Shown in pieces: positions 15,885 to 23,694 of a DNA stretch of 37,303 bases. The stretch covers positions 1 to 37,303 of the IMG/VR virus record IMGVR_UViG_3300010885_017373, one strand, 5' to 3'. The stretch is from a virus. Below the pieces are notes generated by a model. The model did no database searches. It was not told the DNA's origin and saw only the letters and a list, made by a program, of their open reading frames with translations. Every line of letters begins with the position of its first letter. The stretch's first letter is position 1. A program made the position numbers and the translations under genes.

Positions 15885-16513
15885 TGCGCTGCCATCGCGT
15901 CAGCGATGCCTTGAAAGGTTGTACTGCGAAGTTTCCAGCGGTCAGAACTGGGCGGCAAGTAATGCAACCGCTCGCGTTCGTTCTTCGGCAAAGCCAACAT
16001 TTGTGCTTTAACGTCGTTGGTTGGGAGCAAAAGCGGCAAGCCTTCAAGCCACAGGCAAGTCGCCTTTTGTTCTAGATGCCCAAACATCCACGGCTGAATA
16101 ACTTGGCTTTGCGACCGTCCGATGCGCTCTTTAGCGTATTTGTGCTGGATCGGGTTTTCAATGCACTTGCGCGGAATGGGCGCGTCCAACAGCAACTTAA
16201 AAAACGCCGCGCCTTCGTCCAACCGCTCCCAACGTGTAGGGTCGCGGTGCAGCCACGATACGCCGCTGTTCGACAAATAGGTGCATGGTGGGTGGGCGAT
16301 CATCATGTCCCAACCAACATTCAAGAGGTCGCGCACATCCCCCTTGTAGTGACTGCCCCGCGTGTTGTCGTTGGTTCTGATTTCCGTATGGAAGTCATAC
16401 GTCCAATTCGGCCTGTCGGTCGGCAACAGGTCGCAAGAGATTGCTTCATGCCCCCGCGCTACAAAAGCATCCCTGACGATGCCGCTGTACTCACACGCTA
16501 CCAAAACTTTCAT
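15875..16513 (-). CDS. C5-cytosine methylase-like protein, small form
   Basis: The start chosen (ATG 16513) has AAGGAG seven bases upstream; a longer frame exists but lacks this. The 212 residues carry an AdoMet-binding start (MKVLVACEYSGIVRDAF), a catalytic-type Pro-Pro-Cys77 loop (MIAHPPCTYLSNSG) and IENP (119-121), where C5-methylases have ENV. There is little room for a target-recognition domain. It may modify phage DNA against restriction, or act on another pyrimidine substrate. It lies between the VRR-NUC and helicase genes, overlapping both. Confidence 0.8.
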   Translation of the reverse strand: MKVLVACEYSGIVRDAFVARGHEAISCDLLPTDRPNWTYDFHTEIRTNDNTRGSHYKGDVRDLLNVGWDMMIAHPPCTYLSNSGVSWLHRDPTRWERLDEGAAFFKLLLDAPIPRKCIENPIQHKYAKERIGRSQSQVIQPWMFGHLEQKATCLWLEGLPLLLPTNDVKAQMLALPKNERERLHYLPPSSDRWKLRSTTFQGIADAMAAQWG

Positions 16514-16763
16514 CGATCTGCTCCTTGTTCCAGACGACAAGGTATCGCTGGTTCATGCGAATCATATCTTCGGCAAAAACTTTTTGCAAGGCAGACAGCC
16601 GACCGCCTTCGGTCTTGATCTCAACGAACCATGTCTCGCCGTTCGGCAAACACACAATTCTGTCTGCTACACCGGCCCTGCCGGGGCTGACAAACTTGTA
16701 CGCCTTGCCTCGTAACGTCTCAACACGTCTCACTAGGTATCGTTCAATGTCACGTTCCAGCAT
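16491..16763 (-). CDS. VRR-NUC domain nuclease
   Basis: With ATG 16763 as start the product is 90 residues: MLERDIERYLVRRVETLRG, then FVSPGRAGVADRIVCLPNGE with Asp34, FVEIKTEGGRLSALQ with Glu48, Lys50 and Gln60. These are the PD-(D/E)XK residues of stand-alone VRR-NUC proteins, likely structure-specific (junction or flap) nucleases. A GTG at 16820 would add 19 residues but would reach into the divergent promoter. It overlaps the methylase-like gene by 23 bases and heads the minus-strand operon. Confidence 0.88.
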   Translation of the reverse strand: MLERDIERYLVRRVETLRGKAYKFVSPGRAGVADRIVCLPNGETWFVEIKTEGGRLSALQKVFAEDMIRMNQRYLVVWNKEQIDESFGSV

Positions 16764-16773
16764 AAAAAACTTG

Positions 16774-16801
16774 TTGACTTGGGATGCGGTGATGCTAACA
16801 T
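16774..16801 (+). promoter_or_regulatory. Sigma70-type promoter for the replication operon
   Basis: TTGACT (16774-16779) and TAACAT (16796-16801) are separated by 16 bases, close to the bacterial housekeeping consensus. Transcription would start near 16808, about 35 bases before the first replication gene. It lies between divergent operons. No equally good minus-strand promoter was found here. Confidence 0.55.
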
Positions 16802-16808
16802 AGCGTGG

Positions 16809-16823
16809 CGGGTCAGTCACCCG
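16809..16823. promoter_or_regulatory. Operator-like dyad between the divergent operons
   Basis: CGGGT and ACCCG flank CAGTC as a perfect 5-bp inverted repeat. It sits at or just after the predicted start of the rightward transcript and in front of the leftward VRR-NUC gene, so a bound regulator could control both. No regulator was identified in this window. Confidence 0.4.
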
Positions 16824-16841
16824 TAACCACTAAAGGCAAAC

Positions 16842-17003
16842 ATGAAACTCACCATCACTCCCGAAGAAATCAACGACATTTTGCTCACTTGGGCGCAGCG
16901 CCAGTTCCCGCAGGCTGAGTTCAACACGGTCATGATGGAGACGTACACCTACGCTCCGAACGCCACCTTCACCTTCGAGGAAAAGACTGATGAAGCACTC
17001 TAA
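16842..17003 (+). CDS. 53-residue first gene of the replication operon
   Basis: ATG at 16842 follows TAAAGG. The product begins MKLTITPEEINDILLTWAQR and ends TFTFEEKTDEAL. Short proteins starting MKLTIT-E(E/Q)I are common before replication genes in related phages; I know no function. The stop overlaps the Cas4-like gene start by 14 bases, so the two are likely coupled. Confidence 0.68.
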   Translation: MKLTITPEEINDILLTWAQRQFPQAEFNTVMMETYTYAPNATFTFEEKTDEAL

Positions 17004-18120
17004 TATCGTTGGCGGTAGCACCGCCGAGCGCGTCATCAACTGCCCTGGTTCGGTCAAACTGGTGGCGACCATGCCCCCGAAACCGTCCAGCACCTATGCC
17101 GACGAAGGCACTCTGCTGCACGATTGCATCGCTGATCTGCTGGACATGAAGGTCAAGAGCGCGCGCGACATGATCGGTCGCCAGTACAACGATCAGGTGC
17201 TGACCGAGGAACTGGTGGAGGAGAAACTCCTGCCAGCCCTGCGCCTGCTCAACACGATAGACCCAGACAACCAGATGGACTTCGAGGTCGAGCAGAAAGT
17301 CGGCTTCGGCGACTTCTTGCCTGGTGTGTTTGGGCACGTTGACCTGTTGGGTGCGTTGCCCAAAACGGCGGTGATCGTCGATTGGAAGTTCGGCAGCGGC
17401 GTCATGGTCGAGGCCGAGGAGAACTATCAGGGCTTGTTTTACGCTGCCGCCGCGCGGCGTACTGATTCCACCAAATGGGTCTTCAGAGGCGCTGAAAAGG
17501 TCATTATCGCCATCATTCAGCCGCCAGGCATCCGCGTTTGGGAAACTTCGATAGAACGGCTCGACCGTTTCGAGGCGCAGTTGTGCTCTGCAATTACGGA
17601 AGCGAAGTCCGACAACGCGCTGATGGCGGCTGGCAAGTGGTGCAAATGGTGCGCGGCCAAACCTGTCTGCCCCATCATGACCGGCGAGGTGGATCGGGTC
17701 AAGGCGGCGCAGATTGAGGCTTTACCCGCCGCTCAGATTGGTGAATACTTGAAGACCGCTGACGCGCTCGAAGGGTGGATCACCGACCTCCGCGCGCTGG
17801 CGTTTCAAATGCTGGAGTCAGGCGTCGAAGTGCCTGGCTACAAGTTGGTCGCTAAAAGGGCCACACGATCATGGGTGAACGAGGACGCGGCCAAGGCGCT
17901 GCTCCTCGCGCACCTTCCAGAGTCTGAACTGGTAGAGGTCAAGATGTGCAGCCCAGCAGTCGTCGAGAAGAAACTCAAAAAGTTGAAACTCGCGCTGCCG
18001 GAAGGCTCAACCGCCGCTATCAGTTCGGGCGTTACGCTTGCAGACGTGGATGATCCACGCCCGCAAGTTATGCAACTCGGGTCGCAACTCAAGTCGGCCC
18101 TCACTAAACTTCAAGGATAA
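16990..18120 (+). CDS. Cas4-like PD-(D/E)XK exonuclease (DUF2800 family)
   Basis: The 376-residue protein has GHVD (Asp118), VDWKFG (Asp131, Lys133) and a Gln in ENYQGLFYAAA, the metal-binding core of RecB/Cas4-type nucleases. Cys18 (INCPGS), Cys218, Cys221 and Cys227 (WCKWCAAKPVC) have the spacing of an iron-sulphur cluster as in Cas4 and AddB. The DUF2800 family usually lies next to a single-strand-binding protein, polymerase A and VapE-like primase in phages, as here. It probably resects DNA ends for recombination-dependent replication. Confidence 0.88.
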   Translation: MKHSNIVGGSTAERVINCPGSVKLVATMPPKPSSTYADEGTLLHDCIADLLDMKVKSARDMIGRQYNDQVLTEELVEEKLLPALRLLNTIDPDNQMDFEVEQKVGFGDFLPGVFGHVDLLGALPKTAVIVDWKFGSGVMVEAEENYQGLFYAAAARRTDSTKWVFRGAEKVIIAIIQPPGIRVWETSIERLDRFEAQLCSAITEAKSDNALMAAGKWCKWCAAKPVCPIMTGEVDRVKAAQIEALPAAQIGEYLKTADALEGWITDLRALAFQMLESGVEVPGYKLVAKRATRSWVNEDAAKALLLAHLPESELVEVKMCSPAVVEKKLKKLKLALPEGSTAAISSGVTLADVDDPRPQVMQLGSQLKSALTKLQG

Positions 18121-18126
18121 ACAATC

Positions 18127-18753
18127 ATGTTTCCAGTAGTCCAAAACGGCGGTTCAATTTCTACTATCGCCACCGCGCTCCGCACGATGGCCCCCGCCGC
18201 CGCAACCGGCGTCGCCATCTTGAAAATGGATAAGACCGGCCATTGGGTGTTCGGCGCAGACCAGACCGAAGTTGATGCCGGTTCCCTGTGGGCGGTGAAT
18301 CCGTTCTCCTTCGTTCACGGCTACATTGCGTGGGGCGAAGGCGAGGTTCTCGGCGAGAAGATGGTCAGCATCACCACGCCGCTGCCAGAACTCGAAGCCG
18401 CGCCTCCTGGCGCAAAGCGCGGCTGGGAGGAGCAAGTCGGCCTGTCCATGAAGTGCCTGTCAGGCGAGGATGAGGGTCTTGAGGTGCGCTACACGGTCAC
18501 TTCGGTCGGCGGCAAGCGCGCGGTGCAGGCGATGGGGGTGAAGATCGCCGAGCGAGTGGACACTAACCCTGAGTCGCCCGTTCCCGTGGTGTCGCTGGGC
18601 AAAGAACACTACGTTCACAAGTCCTACGGCCGCATTTACACGCCGCTGTTCGATGTGAAGAAGTGGGTGGGCATGGACGGCCCAGCCGAGGAGAAGGTCG
18701 AGGAAGAACCCGCCGCAGCGCCAGCACGCCGTCGTCGGGCGATCACCGAGTAA
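18127..18753 (+). CDS. Probable single-stranded DNA-binding protein
   Basis: The 208-residue protein follows the Cas4-like nuclease gene by six bases, the usual SSB place (DUF2815-type) in this gene set. It has beta-rich segments (GHWVFGADQTEV, LWAVNPFSFVHGYIAWG, LEVRYTVTSVGGKRAV) and an acidic then basic C-terminus (EEKVEEEPAAAPARRRRAI). An acidic tail is common in phage SSBs. I cannot confirm the OB fold by eye, so the function rests mainly on position. Confidence 0.65.
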   Translation: MFPVVQNGGSISTIATALRTMAPAAATGVAILKMDKTGHWVFGADQTEVDAGSLWAVNPFSFVHGYIAWGEGEVLGEKMVSITTPLPELEAAPPGAKRGWEEQVGLSMKCLSGEDEGLEVRYTVTSVGGKRAVQAMGVKIAERVDTNPESPVPVVSLGKEHYVHKSYGRIYTPLFDVKKWVGMDGPAEEKVEEEPAAAPARRRRAITE

Positions 18754-18863
18754 AGGATTCGGGGGCGCTGTTAAGCCAGCGTTCGAGGATGTCGATGCGG
18801 GGGTTTTTCTGGCTTTCCACCCCGCCGCGTGTAAGACCGAATCGAGGCGTCCCCACCTCTATC

Positions 18864-19187
18864 ATGAAACAACTCGGATTAGACCTTGGGTATGCAAAGG
18901 CAGATCAGGCGGCTAATGCTGCGGGCGGCGAGTGGTGCGATCTAGCGTATAGCGCGTTTCACTACCATGCGAAACACAACGCTCAGTTCACAACTGAGCA
19001 AGTACGCAATTGTTCAGATGTTGACACGCCGCGCGATTTGAGGGCGTGGGGTTCGATTGCACGCCGCGCGAAGGAAGAAGGAATGGTGGTGTTCGTCGGA
19101 TGGGCACGCGCCGAAAACCCCCGCGTGCATGGGTCGGTGATCAGCCTTTGGGAATCGAAAATATATGATCCTCTGGATCGACTTTGA
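18864..19187 (+). CDS. Winged-helix-like protein before the polymerase gene
   Basis: From ATG 18864 the product has 107 residues: MKQLGLDLGYAKADQAANAA, AFHYHAKHNAQFTTEQVRNC, DLRAWGSIARRAKEEGMVVF and ARAENPRVHGSVISLWES. This matches a small phage family I know as DNA-binding-like with a winged-helix pattern, often beside replication genes. A start at 18795 has a better ribosome site (GAGG) and would add 23 atypical residues. It overlaps the polymerase gene by 23 bases. The 110 bases before it hold no other gene I can support. Confidence 0.68.
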   Translation: MKQLGLDLGYAKADQAANAAGGEWCDLAYSAFHYHAKHNAQFTTEQVRNCSDVDTPRDLRAWGSIARRAKEEGMVVFVGWARAENPRVHGSVISLWESKIYDPLDRL

Positions 19188-21051
19188 AACCAAAAGCGCC
19201 TGCGACCTAAAAACCGCAGGCGTTTACAACTATGCCCAAGACGCCAGCACCGAGGTGCTGTGTATGTCTTTCGCTTTTGACGATGAACCTGTACAGACAT
19301 GGACACCATTCTGTACAGATGCCGCCGGATGTGTACAGAAAAACCCGTTTCCTGTACAGGTCGCCCAGTTCACCGGCCAGATCAGGGCGCATAACGCGGC
19401 CTTCGAGCGGCTGATCTTCTGGTACGTCCTACAGGTCAATTTCAAACTCGAACAGTTTTACTGCACCGCCACGCAGTCTAGGGCAAACTGCGCGCCTGGT
19501 TCGCTGGAAGATGTGGGAAGATTTTATGGCGCGTCGATGCGGAAGGATCACCGAGGCGCGCATCTAGTCCGGCAATGCTGCATCCCCCCGTACAACACCG
19601 CGCTACTGCCGGAACTTTACCAGTATTGCGAACAAGACGTTCGGGCGATGCGCGCCATAAGTTTAGGTTTGCGTCAACTAACTTCCGAGGAGATAACGGA
19701 CTATCACGTCAACGAACGCATCAACGACCGAGGCGTGCTGGTCGATGTGCCGCTGGCGCGCGGTGCTGTGCGGTACGCCGCGCAAGAGGTCAAGGACATA
19801 CAGGAGATCGTCGTCGAAGTGACGGGCGGCGCTGTGCCGACCGTGCGGTCGCCGAAAATGAGGGATTGGGTTTTCGAGCGTCTGGACGAAGAAGGCCAAG
19901 CCCTGATGATGGTCGAGGGCAAGAAGTCCATCGACAAGACTGTGCGCGCGAACCTGTTGAACACCGACCTCGACTCGGATGTGCGCGAGGTCATCCAATC
20001 AGCCGACGACCTTTGGGCCTCCTCGGTCGCCAAGTTTCAGCGGATGGCCGACTTGGCTGACGTTGAAGACCAGCGCGTGCGCGGCGCGTTTGTCTTCAAT
20101 GGCGGCAGCGCGACGGGCCGCGCGTCATCTTACGGGCTGCAAGTCCACAACTTCGGGCGCAAGTGCCACGCTGACCCAGAGGCTGTGCGCGCGGCCATCG
20201 TTGCCGGTCAGTCGGTCGTCCCCCAGTATGGCGTTCGCACTACGGACGTTCTGAAAACCATGTTGCGCCCCGCTATGCGCGGCCCGTTCACCGTGGCAGA
20301 TTGGTCGGCTATCGAGGCGCGGCTGACGCCTTGGTTGTCCACCGAGGGTGAAGATGTGTTGGACGTATTTCGCGCTGGCGGGGACATCTACGTCAACGAA
20401 GCCCGAAAAATTTTTCATTTGGAAGATATAACGCCTGAGTTGCGCCAGATCGGTAAGGTCGCCATCCTCGCCTGCGGTTTTGGCGGCGGGCACAACGCCT
20501 TCGCGGCGATGGGCCGCGCTTACAACGTCAAGTTGCCCGAAACGGTGTCGCGGAAAATAGTCGATGCGTGGCGCAGGGCGAACCCTTGGGCTGTCAGGTA
20601 CTGGTCGAACCTTGAATGGGCCTACAACGCGGCGATGCGAAACCCAGGCCACCACATCAAAGCCGGTCGCGTGACCTACTGTTACAACGGCGAACACCTA
20701 TGGTACGCGCTACCTTCGGGGCGTATCCTCTGCTACCCCTTCGCAAAAATTGAGGGGGACGGTATCACTTACGCGAAGGCCGCGTGGAAGCCCGCCCAAA
20801 ATGCAAAGGAATGGCCGCGCGCCCGATTGTGGAAGGGTCTGGCCTGCGAGAACATTACCCAAGCAACCGCCAACGATTTGTTGCGCCACGCGCTGCGCCA
20901 GATCGACAACGTGGTGCTGCACGTTCATGACGAAATAGTGGTCGAGGGCGACTGCCCCGACTTAGAGCGAATCATGTGTACCCCGCCCGCGTGGGCGACG
21001 GGTTTGCCTTTGAAGGCTGAAGTCAAAACAATGCAAAGGTATGGGAAATGA
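19165..21051 (+). CDS. DNA polymerase I-type (family A) replicative polymerase
   Basis: The 628-residue enzyme has a 3'-5' exonuclease (Asp6, Glu8 in LWIDFETKSA; AHNAAFER; YCEQDVRAM) and the family A palm: motif A VADWSAIEARL (Asp379), motif B RQIGKVAILACGFGGG (Lys431) and motif C VLHVHDEIVVE (Asp589). The residue aligned with E. coli Pol I Phe762 is Leu435. No 5'-3' nuclease domain is present. It is shorter than T7 polymerase and of the type found with DUF2800 and VapE-like genes. It starts inside the winged-helix gene and overlaps the primase-helicase gene by four bases (ATGA). Confidence 0.93.
   Translation: MILWIDFETKSACDLKTAGVYNYAQDASTEVLCMSFAFDDEPVQTWTPFCTDAAGCVQKNPFPVQVAQFTGQIRAHNAAFERLIFWYVLQVNFKLEQFYCTATQSRANCAPGSLEDVGRFYGASMRKDHRGAHLVRQCCIPPYNTALLPELYQYCEQDVRAMRAISLGLRQLTSEEITDYHVNERINDRGVLVDVPLARGAVRYAAQEVKDIQEIVVEVTGGAVPTVRSPKMRDWVFERLDEEGQALMMVEGKKSIDKTVRANLLNTDLDSDVREVIQSADDLWASSVAKFQRMADLADVEDQRVRGAFVFNGGSATGRASSYGLQVHNFGRKCHADPEAVRAAIVAGQSVVPQYGVRTTDVLKTMLRPAMRGPFTVADWSAIEARLTPWLSTEGEDVLDVFRAGGDIYVNEARKIFHLEDITPELRQIGKVAILACGFGGGHNAFAAMGRAYNVKLPETVSRKIVDAWRRANPWAVRYWSNLEWAYNAAMRNPGHHIKAGRVTYCYNGEHLWYALPSGRILCYPFAKIEGDGITYAKAAWKPAQNAKEWPRARLWKGLACENITQATANDLLRHALRQIDNVVLHVHDEIVVEGDCPDLERIMCTPPAWATGLPLKAEVKTMQRYGK
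19289..19359. repeat. Four helically phased CTGTACAG palindromes inside the polymerase gene
   Basis: CTGTACAG occurs at 19289-19296, 19311-19318 and 19352-19359, and GTGTACAG at 19331-19338. Centre-to-centre spacing is 22, 20 and 21 bp, about two helical turns, so the same DNA face would be presented. The copies use two reading frames, and three need the GTA valine codon, so protein coding alone does not explain them. They look like binding sites for a replication initiator or regulator. Confidence 0.55.
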
Positions 21052-23264
21052 TTGAATATCTGAGTTCACTCGCCACCGAAGGCGAAACTTTCCTGATTGT
21101 CAAGCAAAAGCAAAAGGCCACGGGGTTCACCTATCCGGCTTTTCTGCCCACAAAGTATCAACCAGGCGGTGCTTGGTATGGAAACACCGGCTCTTTCATT
21201 ATCGACCGTTTCCGCGATGGTCATGTCTCGGCGTCGAGCGCGAACATCGAACACGTTCTGTGCATGGTGTTAGATGACGTTGGAACCAAAAGCAAAACGC
21301 CCCCGTTGTCTCCGACTTGGATCATGGAGACAAGCCAAGGAAACTTTCAGTTGGGCTATACCTTCGCCGTGCAGCCGACAAAGCATGAGTTTGCCGCAGC
21401 CATTATCGCCATTGCCGCTGCGGGATATACCGATCCAGGCGCGATCAACCCCGTGCGGAATTTTCGCCTCCCCAATTCTGTTAATCACAAAAATGGTTTT
21501 GAGTCTCGGCTGGTCGAATTCCACCCAGAGCGCGAATACACCTTAGAGGAAATCTGCGAGGCGCTCGAAGTGACGCCCGCTGAATGTGGCAACGGCAGCG
21601 TGGCAAATGTGGCGATAGACGCCGCCCCCGACGATGTTGTCGAGTGGCTGGCCGGTCGCGGTGAGGTGTTGGAACAGGGGAATTCGAGCGGCTGGTGGGG
21701 CGTCAAGTGCCCCAACAGCAACGAACACAGCGACGGCCAGATCGGCGCGCGTTATCTGCCCACCTCGCGCGCGTTTGCGTGTTTTCATGGGCATTGTCAA
21801 GATTTAGGCTCAGAACAGTTCCTCGCATGGGTCGCGGCTGAAGGTGGCCCCAAGCACTCGCATGGGCTGCGGTCTGAACTGATCGCCACCATCATGCAGT
21901 CGGTGACCGAAAAACTGAACCCGACACCAGCCTTCCCCGACGCCGCCGCCAAGCAGATAGCGCAAGTCGAGGCGCGCGAACTAGGCCGCATCGATAAGGC
22001 AGATTGGTGGGATAAGTGGGCGTACATCCAAGACGATGACGCCTATTTCAACATGGATGATCGCCGCGCGATGACGCGCAGCACGTTCAACGCCACCTAC
22101 CGCCACGTCGGCTGTTTGTCTATTCACAACGGAAGAAAGATAGAGGCATCTGTGTCTTATGACGAAAATCGCCAAGCGAAGGGCGCAAAAAGTTTGAGCG
22201 GCATTACATACGCCGCAGGCAGTTCGGTCTTGGTCACCCGCGAGGGGTTGGTTTACGGGAATCGATGGCGCGATCAGCGCCCCCTTCCTGTGCCAGGCGA
22301 CGTTAGCCCTTGGCTGCGCCATGTCGAGCGAATGATCCCTGATGCGGCAGAGCGCAGGCATTTTTTGAGCGTGCTGGCCCATAAGGTTCAGTTCCCCAGC
22401 ATCAAAATCAACCACGCGATTCTGCTGGGCGGCAACCACGGCAGCGGCAAAGACACCCTCATGGCCCCCTTCTTTTGGTCTATCGGCGGCGATACGAAAA
22501 GCAACTGCTCGCTAGTCAAGAATGACGAACTAACCTCCCAATGGGGGTACGCCTTAGAGTGTGAGGTGATGGAAATCGCCGAATTGCGTCAGTCCCAAGC
22601 GCAAGACCGCCGCGCGATTGAGAACACACTAAAGCCCCTGATCGCTGCGCCCCCTGAGTTGCTTCCGGTCAACAGGAAGGGGCTGCACCCCTACCTCGCT
22701 TTGAATCGAATTCTGGTTGTGGCCTTCACGAACGAACGCGGCGCGATCTCGCTGCCCAGCGAAGACCGGCGATGGTTCGTGTTGTGGTGCGATGCCGATA
22801 AGTTGCCCGAGGCCGAGGCCACGGCGCTTTGGACATGGTACACACGCCAAAACGGGTTTGCTCATGTGGCGCATTACCTCGCCACGTTTGACGTTTCGGC
22901 ATGGTCACCCACGGCCCCGCCGCTCATGACCGAGGCCAAAATGATCCTGATCGACGCGGCCATGTCGCCCGCCGAGGCCGCGCTGGTGTCAGCCATCAAG
23001 GGCCGCGTCGGCGACTTCGCCTGCGGCGTTATCGGCTCGCCCTTCCATGCGGTGCTGGATCGCGTAGCGTTCCCCGCCCATGTCAAGACACCGCCCCAAG
23101 CGGCTCTATTTCACGCGCTGAAAGAGGCGGGCTGGCTCGACATGGGGCGGCTGCACTCGCGCGAGTTCAACAGCAAAAAGCACATTTTCTGCGCCCCCGA
23201 CTTGGCCGACGCGGCGAAATCAGAACTCCGCGCGATGGTCGAGCCGAAAAAAAGCCCCGCGTGA
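21048..23264 (+). CDS. Primase-helicase (VapE/DUF5906-like), AEP primase plus SF3 helicase
   Basis: The 738-residue protein has an archaeo-eukaryotic-type primase part (LCMVLDDVG with Asp76-Asp77; FRLPNSVNHK with His147), a zinc site (Cys221, His227, Cys245, Cys250 in KCPNSNEHS and ACFHGHC) and a C-terminal SF3-like helicase with Walker A GGNHGSGKDT (Lys468) and Walker B-like VMEIAEL. The GKDT form is usual in DUF5906-type phage helicases. It should prime and unwind DNA for the polymerase encoded just before it. Its stop codon lies inside the terminator of the convergent minus-strand cluster. Confidence 0.87.
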   Translation: MIEYLSSLATEGETFLIVKQKQKATGFTYPAFLPTKYQPGGAWYGNTGSFIIDRFRDGHVSASSANIEHVLCMVLDDVGTKSKTPPLSPTWIMETSQGNFQLGYTFAVQPTKHEFAAAIIAIAAAGYTDPGAINPVRNFRLPNSVNHKNGFESRLVEFHPEREYTLEEICEALEVTPAECGNGSVANVAIDAAPDDVVEWLAGRGEVLEQGNSSGWWGVKCPNSNEHSDGQIGARYLPTSRAFACFHGHCQDLGSEQFLAWVAAEGGPKHSHGLRSELIATIMQSVTEKLNPTPAFPDAAAKQIAQVEARELGRIDKADWWDKWAYIQDDDAYFNMDDRRAMTRSTFNATYRHVGCLSIHNGRKIEASVSYDENRQAKGAKSLSGITYAAGSSVLVTREGLVYGNRWRDQRPLPVPGDVSPWLRHVERMIPDAAERRHFLSVLAHKVQFPSIKINHAILLGGNHGSGKDTLMAPFFWSIGGDTKSNCSLVKNDELTSQWGYALECEVMEIAELRQSQAQDRRAIENTLKPLIAAPPELLPVNRKGLHPYLALNRILVVAFTNERGAISLPSEDRRWFVLWCDADKLPEAEATALWTWYTRQNGFAHVAHYLATFDVSAWSPTAPPLMTEAKMILIDAAMSPAEAALVSAIKGRVGDFACGVIGSPFHAVLDRVAFPAHVKTPPQAALFHALKEAGWLDMGRLHSREFNSKKHIFCAPDLADAAKSELRAMVEPKKSPA

Positions 23265-23271
23265 GCGGGGC
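23247..23271 (-). terminator. Rho-independent terminator of the accessory cluster
   Basis: Read on the minus strand, GCCCCGC-TCAC-GCGGGGC forms a perfect 7-bp stem and is followed by seven T (23253 to 23247). It overlaps the last codons of the primase-helicase gene. On the plus strand the hairpin lacks a T tail, so it serves mainly leftward transcripts. Confidence 0.85.
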
Positions 23272-23272
23272 A

Positions 23273-23326
23273 TCAAAGACGTAACAGCACGGCGATTATA
23301 GCGGCGAGCATCGCCGCGAAAATCAT
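23273..23326 (-). CDS. Possible 17-residue hydrophobic peptide
   Basis: ATG at 23326 overlaps the stop of the upstream gene (ATGA) and opens MIFAAMLAAIIAVLLRL, ending just before the terminator. The peptide would be a bare membrane helix. Coupling and position are the only support; a second tiny coupled membrane peptide in the cluster (25655-25735) makes it more believable. Confidence 0.35.
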   Translation of the reverse strand: MIFAAMLAAIIAVLLRL

Positions 23327-23694
23327 AAGCACCTGTACCCCTTCCGCAGATGAGCGATGGCGGCATCGTCCTGGCCAGGTGTAAGGTAAAGCGCCTCGAA
23401 CCCCGCCCAGCCGTTGACGCATGACACGGCGGTCAGCCACCAGCCGCCGCTGGTGCGGGTAAGCGTGGCGCGTGTGAGCGCGCGGCTGAATTTGTAGGCG
23501 TTCGGCACGCTGCCCCCGCTGACGCAATGCACCACAGCGCCCGCGCGCTGCGCGGGGGTCAGCCCCAACGCGGCCATCTGCGCCTCCGCGCGGTCAGCCA
23601 CCATGTTGAGGTCGAGCGCGGTGTAGGTGTGCGCTTTAGCGCCCCCGTTCACCGCCGCCAGCGCGTCGGCGCATTTAGTAATCCTGATTTTCAT
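23323..23694 (-). CDS. Accessory protein of unknown function, 123 residues
   Basis: The start is set at ATG 23694 (MKIRITKCADALAAVNGGAK), overlapping the upstream gene by 20 bases. The protein has MVADRAEAQMAALGLTPAQR, a four-Cys scatter and a Trp-rich stretch (SGGWWLTAVSCVNGWAGFEA). It is soluble with no known motif, and is the last sizeable gene of the cluster. Confidence 0.62.
   Translation of the reverse strand: MKIRITKCADALAAVNGGAKAHTYTALDLNMVADRAEAQMAALGLTPAQRAGAVVHCVSGGSVPNAYKFSRALTRATLTRTSGGWWLTAVSCVNGWAGFEALYLTPGQDDAAIAHLRKGYRCL

Noticed and set aside
16990-18120. CRISPR-associated Cas4
   Set aside because: The nuclease fold is Cas4-like but gene context (SSB-like, polymerase, primase) and family fit a phage replication nuclease.
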